Shown: one piece after another, positions 45,553 through 56,495 of the stretch
How positions within the stretch are numbered: position 1 is the stretch's first letter
How the letters are laid out: every line of letters begins with the position of its first letter
From: Panagrolaimus kolymaensis
Taxonomy: Eukaryota; Nematoda; Chromadorea; Rhabditida; Panagrolaimidae
Assembly (NCBI GenBank): GCA_028622995.1
Contig: JAJQJQ010000012.1
Span: forward strand, 2,604,001-2,668,000
Length of the DNA: 64,000 nucleotides
Direction: 5' to 3'
Program-made: the position numbers and the translations under genes
The notes under the pieces: generated by a model
Told to the model about the DNA's origin: nothing
Databases searched by the model: none
What the model saw: the letters and a program-made list of their open reading frames with translations, nothing else

Positions 45553-46774
45553 TTAAGCATCGGTAACAATTTCTTGACCACGTAAAAATGACATTGAATT
45601 CATTGTACATCGATTTGCATAATGACCTTTTGTGCCACATTTGAAACAGACAACATCGGATAATTGCTTTCTTGGTTCATAAGTTGGAGTAGTTTTAACA
45701 ACATTGATAATCTTCTTATTTGGTAAATGTGGACATGAGCTTGCTTTATGACCTCTTTCATGACAATTATGGCAAAGTAAAGTTGCAGCAAATCGATTAT
45801 TGAGAGCAAGCATAGATTGTTCTGGTGGTGGTAGAGTATTTGGTGGATGAAAATGTGGACAATCAGATCCTTCAGGACAGAACCCAACCATGAAAGCTTC
45901 ACACATAATTCTTCTTCGATGTCTGAATTTGCAGTAAGGTCCGTCTAAAAATAGATAAATATTTAGTGTATATAAAAGTTTTTTTGACTTACGTCTACAG
46001 AATCCTCGATCATACCATGGACAATCTTTGATTTTTGATTCAGGATCAATGTGTCGGAATGGACATTCTTTATTACTGCAAGCATTGTATTTTGAGAAGA
46101 AGAAACATTCAGGCATTTTTGATAGATCATATTCATGTAAGAATTCACAATCGTCGCCTTTCTTGCATAAACCACGAAGCCAATGTTTGCAGACGACAGT
46201 TTTTTCACCTTTCAGATGCCTCAAATGACATTTGTTTCCATGAGGACATAAATTTCTTTGATATAATGTACATACAGCTCGACCACTTCTGTCCATATTC
46301 GGAAATGGCATTACAGGAAGTCCAATTTGTGATTCAATAATTCGTTCAAGATTTGTTTGATCGCATGTAACAGCTCCAAGAAGAGAACTCATTGAATATC
46401 CAGCTGTTGTTAATTCTGATGTTTCAGTTACCATCCTTTCTTCATCGTCGTCATCTGAAAATGGAGATTAATAAATTTATGAAACTGAAAAGTGAATCAA
46501 ACCTTTCATTTCTTCATTTCCTGGTATTAACTTCTTATTCAATGCTCTTGATAAGGTCCATAAAACGATATCGATGCTATCCTTTTTCAACCTTTGATCG
46601 TCTTCCATTAAATCTGTATCCTGAAAATGCTATTATTAGTAACCATTTATAAAAATCATAGCTAAATCGAAGCACGTCGTTAGGTGTACAAACATAAACG
46701 AGAGATGGTATCTGCAAAAGTAAAAGCATACAAACCTGAGGTCGTTGAATCATATTACTCTCTATCTGCATCAT
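45553..46774 (-). CDS. cpsf-4: CPSF4/CPSF30 cleavage and polyadenylation factor
   Basis: Four exons (46736-46774, 46503-46620, 45993-46454, 45553-45944) give 336 aa. Five CCCH zinc fingers follow one another (VCTLYQRNLCPHGNKCHLRH; VCKHWLRGLCKKGDDCEFLH; ECFFFSKYNACSNKECPFRH; DCPWYDRGFCRHGPYCKFRH; MCEAFMVGFCPEGSDCPHFH), then two CCHC knuckles (CHNCHERGHKASSC and CFKCGTKGHYANRC). This is the exact architecture of CPSF30, which binds the AAUAAA signal with WDR33 in pre-mRNA 3'-end formation. Two knuckles rather than one are found in several animal forms. The N-terminal extension (about 75 residues, with DDDDDEE) is less conserved. The fourth finger is split by an intron, and the split codon becomes His, completing the finger. 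Confidence 0.95.
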
Positions 46775-47638
46775 TTTATCAAAATAATAATTAGTAAATT
46801 TTAAAACATAAAACTAAAAATATAATCAAAGTTTGAAGGTTAAAAAAATATGAAACCTTCAAAAATGGTTTGAAAGATTGTCAAAAAAATTTTTTGAAGC
46901 AGCTACATATAACAGTGTCATTATCACACATTTAGCCATGGATCTTCTTGTGTGTATTTCATCAATATTTTTTCTTCATTTTTTTGTTTGAAAATTATGA
47001 AATGTTTTATTTCAAGTTTGATTATCTGAGCAAAGTTTAAAGCTATCAAAAAATAGTAATATGACATGATGCTACCAAAAAAATCGGTTTATTATCAGCA
47101 CATTCAAAAAATGCTGCAACCTACGACTTTTTATTTCCTTTTTTGGATTAGTTTTTACGGATGTATTCTAAAACTAAATTTGGAATCATTCCAGAAAATT
47201 AAAAAATTTAATTCAACGTCATCAATAAAAAAAACCGGAATAATTTTAGTGGAGAAAATGAGTACTTCCTAGGTACAGCTATACTAATTAAAAAAAGAAG
47301 ATAAAAACTTTTATTATAGTTTTCGAGAAAAATGCGGTTACGATTGCTTCATCAGAAGGTTCGATTGATGATTAAACCATTTTTACAGGAAAGTATTTTC
47401 TGCACAAATTTACAACATTGTGTTAAAAAAAAAGTTCGATAAAGGATATATTTTTTAAATTCAAGTTTTTTGATACATAGTAACTGATTCATCAAGTAAT
47501 GTTCGATATCTCTATTTTTTTTATTGCCTAATTTTAGATGAAAAGCAGGATGTAATTTATCATAAGCAATCATACGAGAAAAGGATAAAAGAAATATTTC
47601 AGACACAAGGTTTTTATAAGATTTTTATTGTTGATGCG
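46775..47638. other. divergent intergenic region
   Basis: Holds the promoter of the CPSF4-TAF1B pair and that of the Tyr-rich peptide. Two short open frames (47066-47272 plus, 47352-47606 minus) are present without splice or family support. Confidence 0.5.
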
Positions 47639-47881
47639 ATGTCAAAATTTTTGAGTTTTTATCTTTTATTCGCTCTTACTGTTGCTATAATAAATGCTCA
47701 ATATTATTATTCCAATCCACAAAGTGCATATTTAATGGGATATCCATATGGTTCATATTATAATGGATATCGTCAATATCCAACTTATGCATATGGAGCT
47801 CGATCATATCAACCATCAAGCAGCAGTGGAAATTCTTTGGCATCCATCAGCTTGTTTTGTGCCAATTGTGGACGAGGATAA
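47639..47881 (+). CDS. small secreted Tyr/Gly/Ser-rich peptide
   Basis: A single-exon open frame of 80 aa. A signal peptide (MSKFLSFYLLFALTVAIINA, cleavage before QYYY) is followed by a tyrosine-rich body with YGSYYNGY and YPTYAYGARSY units and a Ser run. It ends in ISLFCANCGRG with a C-x2-C pair. A TTTTTATAAG element lies about 25 bp upstream of the ATG. Tyr/Gly-rich short secreted peptides in nematodes are often cuticle-associated or antimicrobial (nlp/cnc-like), but the C-terminal CxxC end does not match those families. No function is assigned. Confidence 0.72.
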   Translation: MSKFLSFYLLFALTVAIINAQYYYSNPQSAYLMGYPYGSYYNGYRQYPTYAYGARSYQPSSSSGNSLASISLFCANCGRG

Positions 47882-48385
47882 GTCTCATTTTGACTGATTC
47901 CATTTTAATAATGATGTTGCTGTAATATTTTCTTTTCACACTCTTATTTACGAACCTGATAATAAAAGTTTGTAATTATTATTTTGTTTTTATTGTTTCC
48001 TGTTACGGTTAAATAAAATTGAAAGTTCCCTTGCTTCTTTATTTTGGCTACACAACCATAATTCCAAAGCATTTATCTATCTACCAAACGATTCAATGGA
48101 CGTTTTGGTTCTTTGGATTAAACCTGTAACTTTAGCGCAATAAAGAAAAAAAGAGACCCATAAAACTTCAAAATTGATTTATTCAATATCCCTCATGTCT
48201 TATTTTCTTCTTTGAATTTAAAAGTTATTGGTTTTGATGATCAAAAGAAACCATAATTTAAATAAATCTCTTTTTTTCTAATTCGCGGACAGCATTTTTT
48301 CGGAGAAATTTGTTTATCGTCGCTGTTATTTCCCCATAAACTTTTGACAAATATCTTCCTTATATTTTTTTGATTACTCACAAAA
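47882..48385. other. short intergenic region
   Basis: 3' flank of the Tyr-rich peptide gene, with AATAAAA near 47960, and upstream region of the next secreted peptide. Nothing else was seen. Confidence 0.5.
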
Positions 48386-48795
48386 ATGAAAATTGTATAT
48401 TTTTTATTTGTGTTTTTATTTACAACAACAGCTTTTGCAACGCCAAGTGGCTATGGAATGCCACCAGAAAGGCAAAGCATGCATCATGTGAGTCCGCAAA
48501 ATTCGTCTGCTTTTTTGTATTTTTTCTTTTACATTTTTTAGCTTGATCAAATGATCCATCGTTGCTTTCAATCCATTTGTAAATCATGGATGACTGAATG
48601 TCATTGGTATTGTGATTCAGTTTCAAGCAAGGTAAGAAAAGAAGACAGACATCACGAGTTTTTTTCCCCATCTCGGGGTCAATTAACATAACAATAATAA
48701 TGGCTCTTCTCTCAAATTTTTAGGCGAGCCATCAACATTGTATGGAATGTTTATCAAAACGTGGGCAACATTGCCTTCCATGCTTTGATTTATGA
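48386..48795 (+). CDS. small secreted eight-cysteine peptide
   Basis: Three tiny exons (48386-48487, 48542-48631, 48724-48795) join with phase 0 at both borders to an 87-aa protein; both introns have GTGAGT/GTAAGA donors and TTTTAG acceptors. A signal peptide (MKIVYFLFVFLFTTTAFA) precedes a mature chain with eight cysteines in the pattern C-x4-C-x6-C-x3-C, then C-x2-C-x7-C-x2-C. Each codon-aligned exon border and the perfect spacing of cysteines argue for a real gene. I do not recognise the family. It could be a disulfide-rich defence or venom-allergen-type peptide, which is only inference. It follows the Tyr-rich peptide gene by about 500 bp on the same strand. Confidence 0.75.
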
Positions 48796-49779
48796 TTCAT
48801 ATTCTTGTATTTTTGTCTGACGACTGAATTTGTAATTAGAATTAATGCATAATAAAAAAAATATGTACATGCAGCAAAAACATCGTTTATAATGATTTGT
48901 ATCAAAAGCTTTCAAAAGGTTGTAAAAACGTTAATATTTTTGCAAAATTTTGCAAATAAATAAATAAAGCAAGATTTTTTATTTTAACTTTTCTTTAATT
49001 AAAGTTAACCATAATTCGCTAAAGCTACGCAACTTGAAGGTACACTAAAATAAGAAAATTTCTAGACTAACACCAAATGATTACCCATTTTTCAAATGAA
49101 ACTAAAGTTTTTGATGAGCATACAATTAAAGCTTGGATTAATAACATTGATAGAATCTTTAGGTAGTAATTTATTTAAAACAATGAAATTGTCAAGTTTC
49201 AAAAAGTTATAATTATGCATTCATTTCAAGACTCTCAAACGTCGAATCCTTGCCATTATTTAAAAAAACTCATTCTTATTTTTGGCTGAGATCTCAACTT
49301 CATTTTTTTCGTTGTTGTATGTATTATTATTCGAAGTTGAATATCTGAATCTTAGTGAGTCCAAGTATTTTAACAACCATATTTGGCTTCATTTTGTAAA
49401 GTACCCAAAACTAAAACCAATTTGGTAAAACAAAAACAAAGAAAAAGAGTATTATTCAAGTACACGCCGCAAAGCTGCATTTAAGTCGGATAATAACCTT
49501 TAAATGGTTGAAGCTTTTTCTTTCTTTCCATCGACTTTAAAACTGTTTTGTTTTTACTTTTTTCTTCACACATTTTTGCTTCCTTTTCCAATTGATTTTT
49601 CAACAATAAAAAATGTAAAGTTTACTTTTATGGATTTAAAATCTCTTTGTTCATCATCATTATCAAATTACTGTAAAGTAAGTTCGTGTTTTTTTCTTTT
49701 CTTTTGTATCTCAGCTTTTTTATGTGCGATCAAGTTTCTCAAAGGTTTTTTTAGAATATCAAAAAAAAGCTTGTAAAGA
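48796..49779. other. intergenic region with possible first exon or outron
   Basis: Contains an open stretch at 49504-49677 ending in a GTAAGT donor and a strong TTTTTTTAG acceptor at 49745-49754, 26 nt before the next ATG. The stretch may be a 5' untranslated exon of the following gene, or the acceptor may take a spliced leader. The stretch does not continue in frame into that gene. Confidence 0.4.
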
Positions 49780-51289
49780 ATGCGTAAAGTCCATTTTGAA
49801 TATTTTGAAAACACGGAGAAAAAGAAAAACGAGGCGATGACGATGCTACTGAAAACCAATGGAAAAGAAAAAGGGTCAGAAAAGAATAACGTGCAAGGCC
49901 GTTCATCGGTACTACCTTTGATATTTGCATCCCAGCACCACCAAAATAATGCGCATCATCAAAACAATAACGACAACATTCTTTCCGAAAATGCCAAAAA
50001 AACTCGGGATGCAAAAATGGAATATTTTCTTGGACCAAATTTAAAGAACGGAACCATCGGGCAATCGCTAAAATCATTGACAGCAAATTTAAAAGGAAAA
50101 GATTTTTTGGTGATGAATCAACAACATCATACAAGGACAACAAGGGTATGAGTAAAAAAAACTTGCAAACAAATATATTTGAAAAAAAATTGCAGTCCTT
50201 GAGTCCAATAAAAAAATTGCCGCCATTTCCTAAAACAAATTTGGAACTTAGCAGATGGCTTCTATTTAAAAAAGAACCCAGCCCGGAAAGAAAAAGTTTG
50301 AATGATTCGATTTATTCAAATGCTGCCGCTGCTGACAGTTCAAAAGAGGAATGGGGAGGTCATCGCTGTCATGAAGCTGCTGATGGAAAGAAAGCATTCG
50401 CATCCATCAAAAATCGGTCCCCGATTGCTTCTTATCCCATTTCAGATATTGAAAGGCATGAAAATGATAAGAATAAAAATAATAAATTAGGTGAGGATAA
50501 TTTTATTTAAAAAAAATGAAGCGGGAATCAAATTCTTGAAGGAGTTTTGAAAAGCCACGTTGCAAAAGTGATTTTCTTTAGCTTTGTGTTTCTTTGGGAA
50601 TCATCAGAGTCAATCAGTTTTTATAAAGTTGGGAATTGTAACTATGGCAAAGATCCATAATTGTATTTTTAAAATCCACGAGTTTTTACACCATCAAATT
50701 CTACCATTGTCTTTTATCAACGTTGCTGCATATATATTTTTTCTGTCATTTTGCCAACTTTTTCTTTACAATTTTTCTCTCAATCAACAAACAAACAAAC
50801 ACACAAACAAGCAATTGTTCCTACTCACAAAAATATATGTATAGTAGAAAGATAATAATAATAATTTTCATCCCTTTATTTTTACAGCAGCAGAAACAGC
50901 AACTATTACACCCGGATATCGAATAATTAGAGGATCAAAAATTACGAAATTTGAGAAAAAGACAATAACAACAATAAACACCCAAAATCATCATTCTTAT
51001 CCTCATCATCAACAAGAAGGTAAGTGCAAAAGAACTTAAAATTTAAACATCAAATTATTTCATCGAGAAACGTGTTAGTAGACATAAACGCGTGATCAGT
51101 GCAAAATAAACACAAACAAAAAAGAGACGATTTTAAACTCGTCATTCAAACATTTTTAATCATTGATCAGTTCTTTTAGTGTCTTTTAATAAAATAAAAA
51201 AAATGATTGTTTGAAATTTAATTTTTTTAGATGTGCATGAAATTGCAATTGATGGAATTTTATGGTCACACAAAGTTCAAAAAAGATAA
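49780..51289 (+). CDS. unrecognised basic, Asn/Lys-rich protein
   Basis: Four exons (49780-50145, 50196-50490, 50888-51019, 51231-51289) join in phase to 283 aa. No domain is recognised. The protein is basic and low in hydrophobics, with His/Asn repeats (SQHHQNNAHHQNNN), a Pro/Lys segment (SLSPIKKLPPFPKT) and a Ser/Ala stretch. The last 60 residues are more ordered: TATITPGYRIIRGSKITKFEKK then DVHEIAIDGILWSHKVQKR, which look like the conserved part. No signal peptide or membrane helix. A nuclear or scaffolding role would fit the composition, but nothing shows it. The start is preceded by a strong splice acceptor 26 nt upstream, so either a 5' UTR intron or a trans-spliced leader is likely. 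Confidence 0.62.
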
Positions 51290-54200
51290 TCAATTATAAA
51301 TAATAAATAAAATTTTCTGATTCTAGGCCAAAAAAGTGTAAATAATTTTTATTTTTTTTGCTTTTTTTACTTTTTTCTTTTGCTTTCTTTTGCATTATAA
51401 ATTTTTTGTTTGTGGCTTTACTTTGATAGCTTCCGAGTGTCATGAATTCACTCACTCACGTGGGCTTATATATTATCTCAACACAACAAAAATGTCCAGC
51501 TTTTCTTTCAATTGAATATACCCTTTTTTCATTTTATTTTTTTGTGGTCAATTTTGCGCCGAAAGAATGCGGCAACAACCAAAATGAGCTCGTTTTTTTC
51601 TATCGACAAAAAAGAAAAAAGACAACATATAAGCTAAACATTCTCTTTCCCCTTTCTTCTTCACATTGGAAAAAGAAAAATAATGGAGAAGACTAAAATA
51701 GCTACATCACGTTTTTATTTCTTCTTCTTGCCATCGTTGAAAAAAAGGAAAAATGTTTACTAACAGCAACGAAAGAGAAGAGAAGAAAATAAAAATAAAA
51801 GCAATGAAAAGAATTTCTTTGAAAAAAGAAAGAAAGATAAAGCTGAGCCATTGAAACCAATGTTGTAATGATAAACATTGGTTGGTAACTAAGATTCTAA
51901 TGATGTCAGCTGAACGCCTAAAGCAAATCGAGAAATATATAGAAATTGGTAAAAATGAAATCTTTGTTTCATCAAAAAATGGAATCAAAGCAAATATCAT
52001 CTCTCGGAAATGAAAAGCGCAAAATCATCGCATCGCAATACATACTTGAACCATCAACAAATATTTTACACTTATTTAACTATTCATACTTTTTTTGCGA
52101 CCATAAAATCCAAAAGATTGTTTATATTTGAAATCTTCCAAATATTAAAGAAAATGGAAGGATAATGGCGCAAACTTGCTATTCAAAAAATGGACCATAA
52201 AAGTGTCTATGACAGCTTTTTCAACCATCTGGAACTTTTCAAACAAAAAATATTTATTTTTTTTTTGCTTCGATATCAATCTAACAACTTTGGTTGTTGT
52301 TGTTGTCGCGAACTTTTTTTACACCCATCTGCAGTTATCTCTCTTTATCGCTTGCTTTTTCTTTTTCTTCGTCGTCCATTGTGTGTACAAAATTTTGTTT
52401 ATTGTCCAGAATACATTCATCCTCAAAACTTTAAAGAAAAAATGTTGTTGTTCGCGTAAACAACTCACTCAAAAAATTTGAACAAAAATTCAAGTAAGCA
52501 ACAACACACGAAGAAAAAAATGAATGCAGGCAGGGAGCCAAAGCATCCAGTAGGGTGGCTGTTGTTTATTTCGAAATATTCAAAGAGCATCGTTGCATTG
52601 CATTCAATTCAGCGGATGGATGGATGAAATGCTTTAAGACATCAAACATCAATTCTCCCTTCAACCGCAATAGTAAAAACGCAGAAAAATAGAGAAAAAG
52701 AAAAATTATTTTATCCCTCCATTTTTATTTAAAAAAAGCTAATTCAAAAAGAGGAAAAAAGAAAGAAAATGCAAAATAGAAAAAAAGATATATTACTAAA
52801 AAAAGGAAAGAAAGAAAAACACAATAAAAGAGGAGCTTGAAATGACCCAAAAACTCTGAAGCTGAAAGAGAAGCGGTGATGTTGTTTTTGTTTAGGAATT
52901 TGAAAAATTTTCCAACTCGATGGATTTTATTTATACTGACGTGGCAAAACTATGAAATTTGGAAAGAGAGTTTCCATAATGTTTTGGAACTTTTTTACGG
53001 TCTAATAATATATGGGTTATTCACCATTAAAAGATTTTCTATAGCTTTCATTTTAAATTCCATCACTAAATTCTTCTCCGGAGTTTAAAACAAAATGCAT
53101 TCATTCTTCAATACAGCCAAAAAATACCAGAATGAAGTTTCTCTTTTCTTTTTTTAACCTTCAAAACACAAAATCTTTTTTATCATTCATTGTTTGAACT
53201 TTCTTTCAAGTTCTTTTTTTAACCAATTAAAGTGCAAGCAAGCCAGATTTTGTCGACGACTACATTATTTTAGTTTACACAAAAATCTAAAACTTTAAGG
53301 GCGTCGCTTTTCTAGCATTCTTCTATTTGCTCATAAACAAATATGTTTGGTCAATTTCTTTTCTTGGTTGTTGTTAGTTACGAAGAAAATATTTTCGTAG
53401 AATGCAAGAAAAAAGCTTCGACCATTTTGTTGTTCACTTTTTTTTGATTTAAGCCAAACGGGGTTTTTGATTATACTACTATGGCTAGATTGCTATTAAA
53501 CTATTATGAAATATTAAAGATTTTAATTTAAATAATAATTAATAAAGTTTTTCAGCTCAAAAAACTAAAAAAAAATATCAGAATTGATATATAAAAATTT
53601 TGAAAACGCGGCAAACTTTGTCTTTGACAGAAAAATTTTAATTTGACTCTCGCTCTTTTTCAAAGACGAGTGAATTGTAAAAGATGAAAGCATTCCAATT
53701 TTCTTTCCAACTTCTTCAATCATCTTTCTAATTTTTTTGTTTCAAAGGTTTTCGTCTTTTTTTCCATGGTTCCTTTTTTTTGGCTCTTGAATAATAATAT
53801 TTTTTTTTGTCTTTCACACATTCAAACTATTTCCATTTTTCATCTAATTTTCCCATTCTTACTCATCTTCTCTTTTCCATTGGCCGTTAATAAAATAAAG
53901 AAGAAATATTTTTAACGAAAAAATAATATACGCCAAAAATAACACATCATTTTACATTGAAATATTGCAAAAAATATAGATGATGATTGGGGCATAAACA
54001 AAATCATCTGACACTCTTATCCATTTTTGTCACTTCAATAAACATTAATATTTTAAACTTTACACTAAATTTCTTAATATTAGACTTTAACCGCGGTAAT
54101 CGATGAAATTGTTGTTTTGTTGGTTGGGTGCCTTTCTTTTGAATCATTTTGTTTATTTCTTGGAGTACTTCGCCTTCGCTCTTTGATCCGTTATGAAAAA

Positions 54201-54924
54201 AGCAACGTGGAATGTCTTTTCTCGCGGGTCTTTCGTTGCTCCCAAATAATCCATTTCCGTATCATCATCATTGTCTGCATGTTCCTTCCCTGCTATTTTT
54301 CTATGTTTTACTCCAAAAAAATAATTCACACAAACAAAAGCAAAAACAAAATAAGCCTTTATTTTCATTGCCTTTTTTCTTTTGCGGGTGCTGGGTTTTA
54401 ATTTTAGCCCATCCCAAAATTCGTTCTCCTCCTTTTTTTTCTTCGCTCGGAAAAACAGAGATGATCGGGCACGCGCGAGCCTCTCTCTCTTCTCTTTCAT
54501 AAGAGAACATAAGGGAGCGAGCAAAAGAGAAAAACAACAACAAGACTCCGCCTTCTAGAGCTTGCTTGTCGTAAACATCTCAAAAAAGCGTATATAAGCA
54601 GCCTTCAGAATCGACAATACCAACATTTTGAAAAACGGAAAGAGAAAAAAGCTTCTTCCCCTACTTTTTCTTTCTTCACTATACTATTGCTGACTCGACA
54701 CTAAAAAAAGAGTCACAGAAAATAAATTTAAAACGATTTCGAACTTCTTTAATTATTTCTTTTCAAAGTGGATAAAGCTTTTTTGTCTTTTCTTTTCGTG
54801 GTTGTTTATTTGTTCGCGTTTTTTTGTTTTCTCCACGTGTTTACATTTGTTTGAACACCTTTGCTTATCTGTTTATTCTTTTTTAGTTTTCGTATTTTCA
54901 AAACTACTTCAAATCTCTCTCATC
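51290..54924. other. 3.6 kb gene-poor region
   Basis: A/T-run-rich DNA with several stray open frames on both strands (for example 52176-52481 and 54117-54401) that have biased composition and no splice partners. The right end holds the promoter and leader of the LEA-like gene. Confidence 0.55.
54591..54598 (+). promoter_or_regulatory. TATA box of the LEA-like gene
   Basis: GCG-TATATAAG-CAG in a locally G+C-richer context (54450-54610, with CT/GA tracts). TTCTAGAG at 54553-54560 is one base off a TTCnnGAA heat-shock half-pair. The ATG is at 54925; a TTTTTTAG acceptor at 54885-54886 suggests a 5' UTR intron or a leader site. Confidence 0.6.
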
Positions 54925-55264
54925 ATGTGCGACAACAAGTGCCAAGAAAAATCTTACCTCGAACAAGCCAAAGAAGGCATTGCTAGTGCAGCTGAAACCG
55001 CAAAAGAATATGCCACTGATCTTAAAGTAAGTCTTACCTTCTTTACTTTTATGGAACATTGGTTAATTATTCCTCTTATTACAGAACAAAGTAGTTGGTG
55101 AAAAATCTACTGAAGACAAGGCTGCTGACAAAGTCAAGGATGCTGCTGATGCCACCGCTGACAAAGTTGGAGACTTGAAAGACAGTGCCAAGGATAAGGC
55201 TGATGCTGCTGGAGATAAGATCAAAGAAATGGGAAACAAAGTTCAAGACAAGGCTGGACATTAA
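54925..55264 (+). CDS. LEA-like / group 3 late-embryogenesis-abundant-type stress protein
   Basis: Two exons (54925-55026, 55085-55264) give 93 aa. After MCDNKCQEK the chain is an Ala/Lys/Asp-rich amphipathic helix with 11-residue-like repeats (TADKVGDLKDSAKDKADAAG and similar AADKVKDAAD units) and no hydrophobic core, ending KAGH. This is the composition of group 3 LEA proteins, which are unfolded in solution and protect proteins and membranes during drying or other stress in nematodes. Two cysteines at the very N-terminus are unusual for LEA proteins. The clear TATA box and heat-shock-like element agree with an inducible, high-expression gene. A colony of related copies is not seen in the window. 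Confidence 0.78.
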
Positions 55265-56495
55265 ATCATCTATTACTGGTCAAGTAAACAAAACAACTTT
55301 CTGCCCTAAGTTTCTTCTTTGTTTTTTGTATCTATGATCCAAAAGTTTTATTGTCTCCCTTTAATATTTAGCTCATAAAGCTTTATTTTTCTTTTGTTTC
55401 ACTTTGTGTTCTTGTTTTAATATATGTCCCGTTTTTTAATATGTAAATAAAAATTTTCTTCGGATATATTTCTTTTTGTGCGAGTCAAGGAACAATTGGT
55501 TGGAAAGATACAGCTGGAATGGCATCAAGGCATGGCAAGCATTATAATGAAATGGGAAAGCATGAAAAAACATTGATAAACAAAAAAAAGTAAACTTTGG
55601 AGTGTGCATCGAAATTTCTCATTTTGTTTGTTCACACCAATCATTTTCAACCATCATCGATTTCGTGCAAAAACGATTGCTCCACTTTTTTCTTTCTTCT
55701 AAAACCTTTTTGCTGTTTTTATTTGTTTGCAAAATAATCATCGTCGTTTCTTTTTTATTCTTTGTTTACTCACATGATCGCTTCCAGAAACAAAACAAAA
55801 AAATGATAAAAGTCTTTATTATTAACCGAAAGTAAAATACTCCAATATCAAATAAATGTGAGCAGTAACAATTAAAGAAAACCCGTGGAAAATGAAACAA
55901 ACAAACAAAAAAATAATTAAATGTCTAAAAAGTAATTCATTCAAACTTTAGTGGTGGTGGCAAGAAGGAGAGAAAATAGATAGAAATACATAGAAAGAAA
56001 TACTTGTGAAAATCATGGGGTTGTTGAGATAGTTACTTTTTGTAATAAAAAAAAAATTGCACGAAAGATTTGAAGACTAAAAGTTAAGTATCTTTATTGC
56101 ATGGATCAGCTGTTTGGAAAGTAAAGTAGATAAAAGGTTAAAGAATATTTATTTGAGATGGGTAAAAGCTAAGGGTAGCAAGAAATGCTGGAAGATTAAT
56201 TAAAGCCAAGATTGCACAAATTGAATGAAAGTTGCATTTAGTTGCTTACGGTTGCGACTTACTATGCGTTGGTCTCACATAAAATCAATTTTAAAAAATA
56301 ACTAAATCAACAAAAAAAGCTTATTAAAAAATATTATAAAAATATTATTGCTTTAAATCATTATTATTAATAAACCCCGAAAGAAAAATCTAAAAAATGA
56401 GACTAGTGAAAGAAGAAGAAATGACTAAAATTATAAAAGCACTTTACGTGGCACTCGATACTTTTTAAAGTGAAAGAAACTATTAATTTAAAAAC
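55265..56495. other. convergent intergenic region
   Basis: 3' flanks of the LEA-like gene (plus) and fut-8 (minus). AATAAA occurs near 55445. Nothing else was recognised. Confidence 0.55.

Noticed and set aside
47352..47606. Minus-strand open frame with mixed, protein-like composition (for example AYDKLHPAFHLKLGN)
   Set aside because: Looks better than most stray frames but has no recognised family, no upstream exon and no promoter; left unassigned.
49504..49776. 90-codon hydrophobic open frame before the unrecognised gene
   Set aside because: Frame does not join the following exons in any phase; only its GTAAGT and the later TTTTTTTAG are of interest, as a possible 5' UTR intron.
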